A stretch of DNA of 6,110 bases, from assembly GCA_002725475.1 (NCBI GenBank), contig PBPH01000029.1:1-6110 (forward strand), written 5' to 3'. The notes below the pieces were generated by a model. The model searched no databases and was not told where the DNA came from. It saw nothing but the letters and a program-made list of their open reading frames with translations. This DNA comes from Methanobacteriota archaeon. Lineage in GTDB: Archaea; Thermoplasmatota; Poseidoniia; Poseidoniales; Thalassarchaeaceae. The translations under genes and the position numbers were made by a program. Positions 4,571 through 6,110 of the stretch are shown piece by piece (the stretch's first letter is position 1; every line of letters starts with the position of its first letter).

Positions 4571-5473
4571 ATGGCGGCAAAAGGAGCGAAAGCACGCGCA
4601 GCAGCACGGAAACAGAGAGATAAGTGGAAGTCAAAGCGATGGTTTACCATTCGAGCACCTAGACAACCTTGGCAATACAAGGTAATTGGCGAAACTCTTG
4701 GGGAAACTCGGGATCATATAATTGATAGAATTTATGAAACGACTCAGAATGAAGTCGATGGTGATTTTAGTAAAATGCATGTTAAATTACGCTTCCGTGT
4801 AATAGACACAAGGGGCGAAGATGCGTTGACTGAATTCATTGGTCACACTTTGCAGAATGATTACGTCCGAAGACAAATCCGTCGTCATCGAGGAAGAGTA
4901 GATGATGTGGTTGATTGCGTAACTGCTGATGGTTTCTATATTCGTATTAAGCCCGTTGCGGTGGCATCTCATAGAATCAAAAGTAGTCAGAAAAGCCAAA
5001 TGAGGAAATTGATGAAAGATGCAATATTACAATTCACTGCACGTTCAACTTGGTTAGATGTTCAAAGTTCATTACTAAGCGATGGTATGGAAAAGTTGTT
5101 GATTGAAGCGATTAAACCTATTCACCCTAGCAAGAGTGTAATGATTAGAAAGGTACAGTTGATTCAATCAGGAGTCGTTTCTGATGATGGCCCTACACTT
5201 GATGACATCCATGAAAGTGAGAAGAATGAATCAGCTGAAAAGGCAGCGAAGAAAGCCGCAGCCCTAGAAAAAGCAATGTCTGGGGAAGAAGATGATTCAG
5301 AATCTGCAGAAGATGATTCAGAAAATGAAGGGGGAGATGTTGTCGTTGCCGATGATTCAGCAGACGAAGACCTGTCATCTCTAACTGTAGCTGAACTAAA
5401 AGAACGATGTAAGGCGGCAGGACTCAAAGTAGGTGGCAAGAAATCTGAATTGATTGCTAGACTAAGTGAGTGA
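4571..5473 (+). CDS. rps3ae: 30S ribosomal protein S3Ae (eS1) with C-terminal SAP-like extension
   Basis: 300 aa. Residues about 15-200 are the eS1/S3Ae core of the archaeal and eukaryotic small subunit. The N-terminal segment WKSKRWFTIRAP is followed by IGETLGETRDHI, LRFRVIDTRGEDALTEFIG, a TADGFYIRIKPVA strand pair, and a C-terminal ISP-like segment with IHPSKSVMIRKVQLI. Archaeal S3Ae normally ends near 200-220 aa. Here an Ala/Lys then Asp/Glu/Ser-rich linker (about 202-266) leads to a final stretch, LSSLTVAELKERCKAAGLKV then GGKKSELIARLSE. This fits the SAP motif (two helices around a Gly-Leu turn with conserved GKKSEL and RL), a DNA/RNA-binding module in other proteins. The frame is continuous with no sign of frameshift. 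The SD AGGTG sets the ATG at 4571. The methylthioadenosine phosphorylase-like gene follows 12 nt downstream in the same operon. Core identification is firm; the SAP call is from motif reading. Confidence 0.95.
   Translation: MAAKGAKARAAARKQRDKWKSKRWFTIRAPRQPWQYKVIGETLGETRDHIIDRIYETTQNEVDGDFSKMHVKLRFRVIDTRGEDALTEFIGHTLQNDYVRRQIRRHRGRVDDVVDCVTADGFYIRIKPVAVASHRIKSSQKSQMRKLMKDAILQFTARSTWLDVQSSLLSDGMEKLLIEAIKPIHPSKSVMIRKVQLIQSGVVSDDGPTLDDIHESEKNESAEKAAKKAAALEKAMSGEEDDSESAEDDSENEGGDVVVADDSADEDLSSLTVAELKERCKAAGLKVGGKKSELIARLSE
5288..5323 (+). repeat. 21-bp imperfect tandem repeat in the S3Ae acidic linker
   Basis: GAAGATGATTCAGAA occurs at 5288-5302 and 5309-5323, exactly 21 nt apart, encoding EDDSESA-EDDSENE. 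A third GATGATTCAG lies at 5351-5360. This suggests the linker grew by in-frame slippage or duplication. Confidence 0.6.
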
Positions 5474-5479
5474 GGTGAT
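5472..5479 (+). promoter_or_regulatory. Strong Shine-Dalgarno site overlapping the S3Ae stop
   Basis: GAGGTGAT is an 8-base complement to the conserved 16S rRNA 3' end and lies 6 nt before ATG 5486. Its first two bases are the last two of the S3Ae TGA, indicating translation coupling within an operon. Confidence 0.7.
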
Positions 5480-5485
5480 TTGATT

Positions 5486-6110
5486 ATGAAAAGGATCGCC
5501 GTAATCGGCGGTACTGGAATGAAAGAACTCGTTTCAGGGGCTAATTTTGGAAAAAATGACTCAGAATCCGGAGATTCAGGAATTTCTATATCAACGGCAG
5601 ATAAACTGGAAATTGAAACTGAATACGGAGTGGTCCCCGCAGAGGTGTTGTTACTAAATTGTAGGGGCGAGGAACGAAGAATTTTCATCGTCCATCGACA
5701 CCACGGAAACGGAAAAACTACCCCTCCACATCTAATCAATTACCACGCCAATGTTAAGGCTGCAGCATCATGTAATCCTGATGTCATAATTTCAATTCAG
5801 TCAGTAGGGGCAATCGATCCGAATTTCCCACCAGGGACTGTAGGTATGGCTGAACACACACTAGATTTCTGTAGTGACCCAGTTACATTCTCCAATGAAG
5901 ATGCACATCACGCAGATATGACCCATCATTATCCCAAACATTTGAGAGATTTGCTTAGGCCCATTCTCGCTAAGCAATCATCATCAAATCTTGCTCTTGA
6001 CCATGTAGTTTCTCACATGCCAGGGCCTCAATTTGAGACACCTGCTGAAATCGAAGCATGGAGTCGTTTAGGTGCTACTGCAGCTAGCATGACTATTTCC
6101 CCAGAGGCTA
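5486..6110 (+). CDS. Methylthioadenosine / purine nucleoside phosphorylase family protein, 3'-truncated by the window edge
   Basis: 208 residues are visible, with no stop before the edge. The family splits 5'-methylthioadenosine, methylthioinosine or purine nucleosides with phosphate. Visible landmarks are the N-terminal IGGTG loop (T10 for phosphate), R71-H72 of the RH(G) motif, PPHLINYHANVKA (80-92), SVGAI (106-110, in place of CGSL), GPQFET-x-AE (180-188) and SMTISPEA (201-208). The start is fixed by the IGGTG loop sitting at the extreme N-terminus and by the GAGGTGAT SD. Family members are usually about 260-290 aa, so roughly 50-80 residues are missing. These include the purine-binding Asp/Asn region that separates adenine from hypoxanthine users, so the substrate cannot be assigned. 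Differences from typical MTAP are RHHGNGK in place of RHGRGH (one extra residue) and a longer Ser/Asp-rich loop near 23-40. It is co-transcribed with S3Ae and would act in methionine salvage or purine recycling. Confidence 0.88.
   Translation, partial: MKRIAVIGGTGMKELVSGANFGKNDSESGDSGISISTADKLEIETEYGVVPAEVLLLNCRGEERRIFIVHRHHGNGKTTPPHLINYHANVKAAASCNPDVIISIQSVGAIDPNFPPGTVGMAEHTLDFCSDPVTFSNEDAHHADMTHHYPKHLRDLLRPILAKQSSSNLALDHVVSHMPGPQFETPAEIEAWSRLGATAASMTISPEA

Noticed and set aside
5164..5739. Long - strand open frame, 191 codons, rich in Ser
   Set aside because: It lies antisense to the acidic, Glu/Asp/Ser-rich end of S3Ae and the start of the MTAP-like gene. The Ser/Phe runs are the antisense reading of GAA/GAT codons. 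It is a shadow frame.

Overview
The window looks archaeal. It carries a eukaryote/archaea-type small-subunit ribosomal protein (eS1/S3Ae), a COG1325-type RNA-binding protein, a COG1340-type coiled-coil protein and an archaeal-length PdxS. There are TATA-like boxes about 26 nt ahead of two starts and Shine-Dalgarno (SD) sites of the GAGGTGAT type. The moderately AT-rich composition and a salt-tolerant-looking acidic proteome fit a marine Thermoplasmatota lineage (Marine Group II/III-like). That placement is inferred from gene style and was not tested.

Left part (1-2197, + strand): the 3' end of a gene encoding a protein with two CxxC/CxxC zinc ribbons. Two bases later comes a DtxR-family, iron-type metalloregulator. 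After a 47-nt gap comes a long coiled-coil protein with a basic tail. The first two are almost certainly one transcript; the third may have its own promoter.

Middle (2198-3894): a small acidic orphan protein of 80 aa with a TATA-like box placed for leaderless transcription. Next is pdxS, the synthase subunit of the DXP-independent pyridoxal 5'-phosphate pathway. A 7Fe-type ferredoxin gene on the opposite strand ends only 5 bp from pdxS.

Right part (3937-6110): a gene for a COG1325 RNA-binding protein lies just upstream of the ferredoxin gene on the - strand, and the two probably share a transcript. It is divergent from the S3Ae gene across a 148-bp region rich in short repeats. S3Ae has an unusual C-terminal extension, an acidic linker followed by a SAP-like motif. 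Twelve bases downstream, with its SD overlapping the S3Ae stop codon, begins a methylthioadenosine phosphorylase/purine nucleoside phosphorylase-family gene that runs off the right edge.

Most of the window is ordinary housekeeping content. The points most worth a second look are the S3Ae-SAP fusion, the repeated motifs in the S3Ae leader, the loss of ancillary metal-site histidines in the DtxR protein, and the orphan 80-aa gene. No mobile element, CRISPR array, tRNA or rRNA was seen. No gene-free stretch exceeds 300 bases; the longest are 4423-4570 and 2198-2308.
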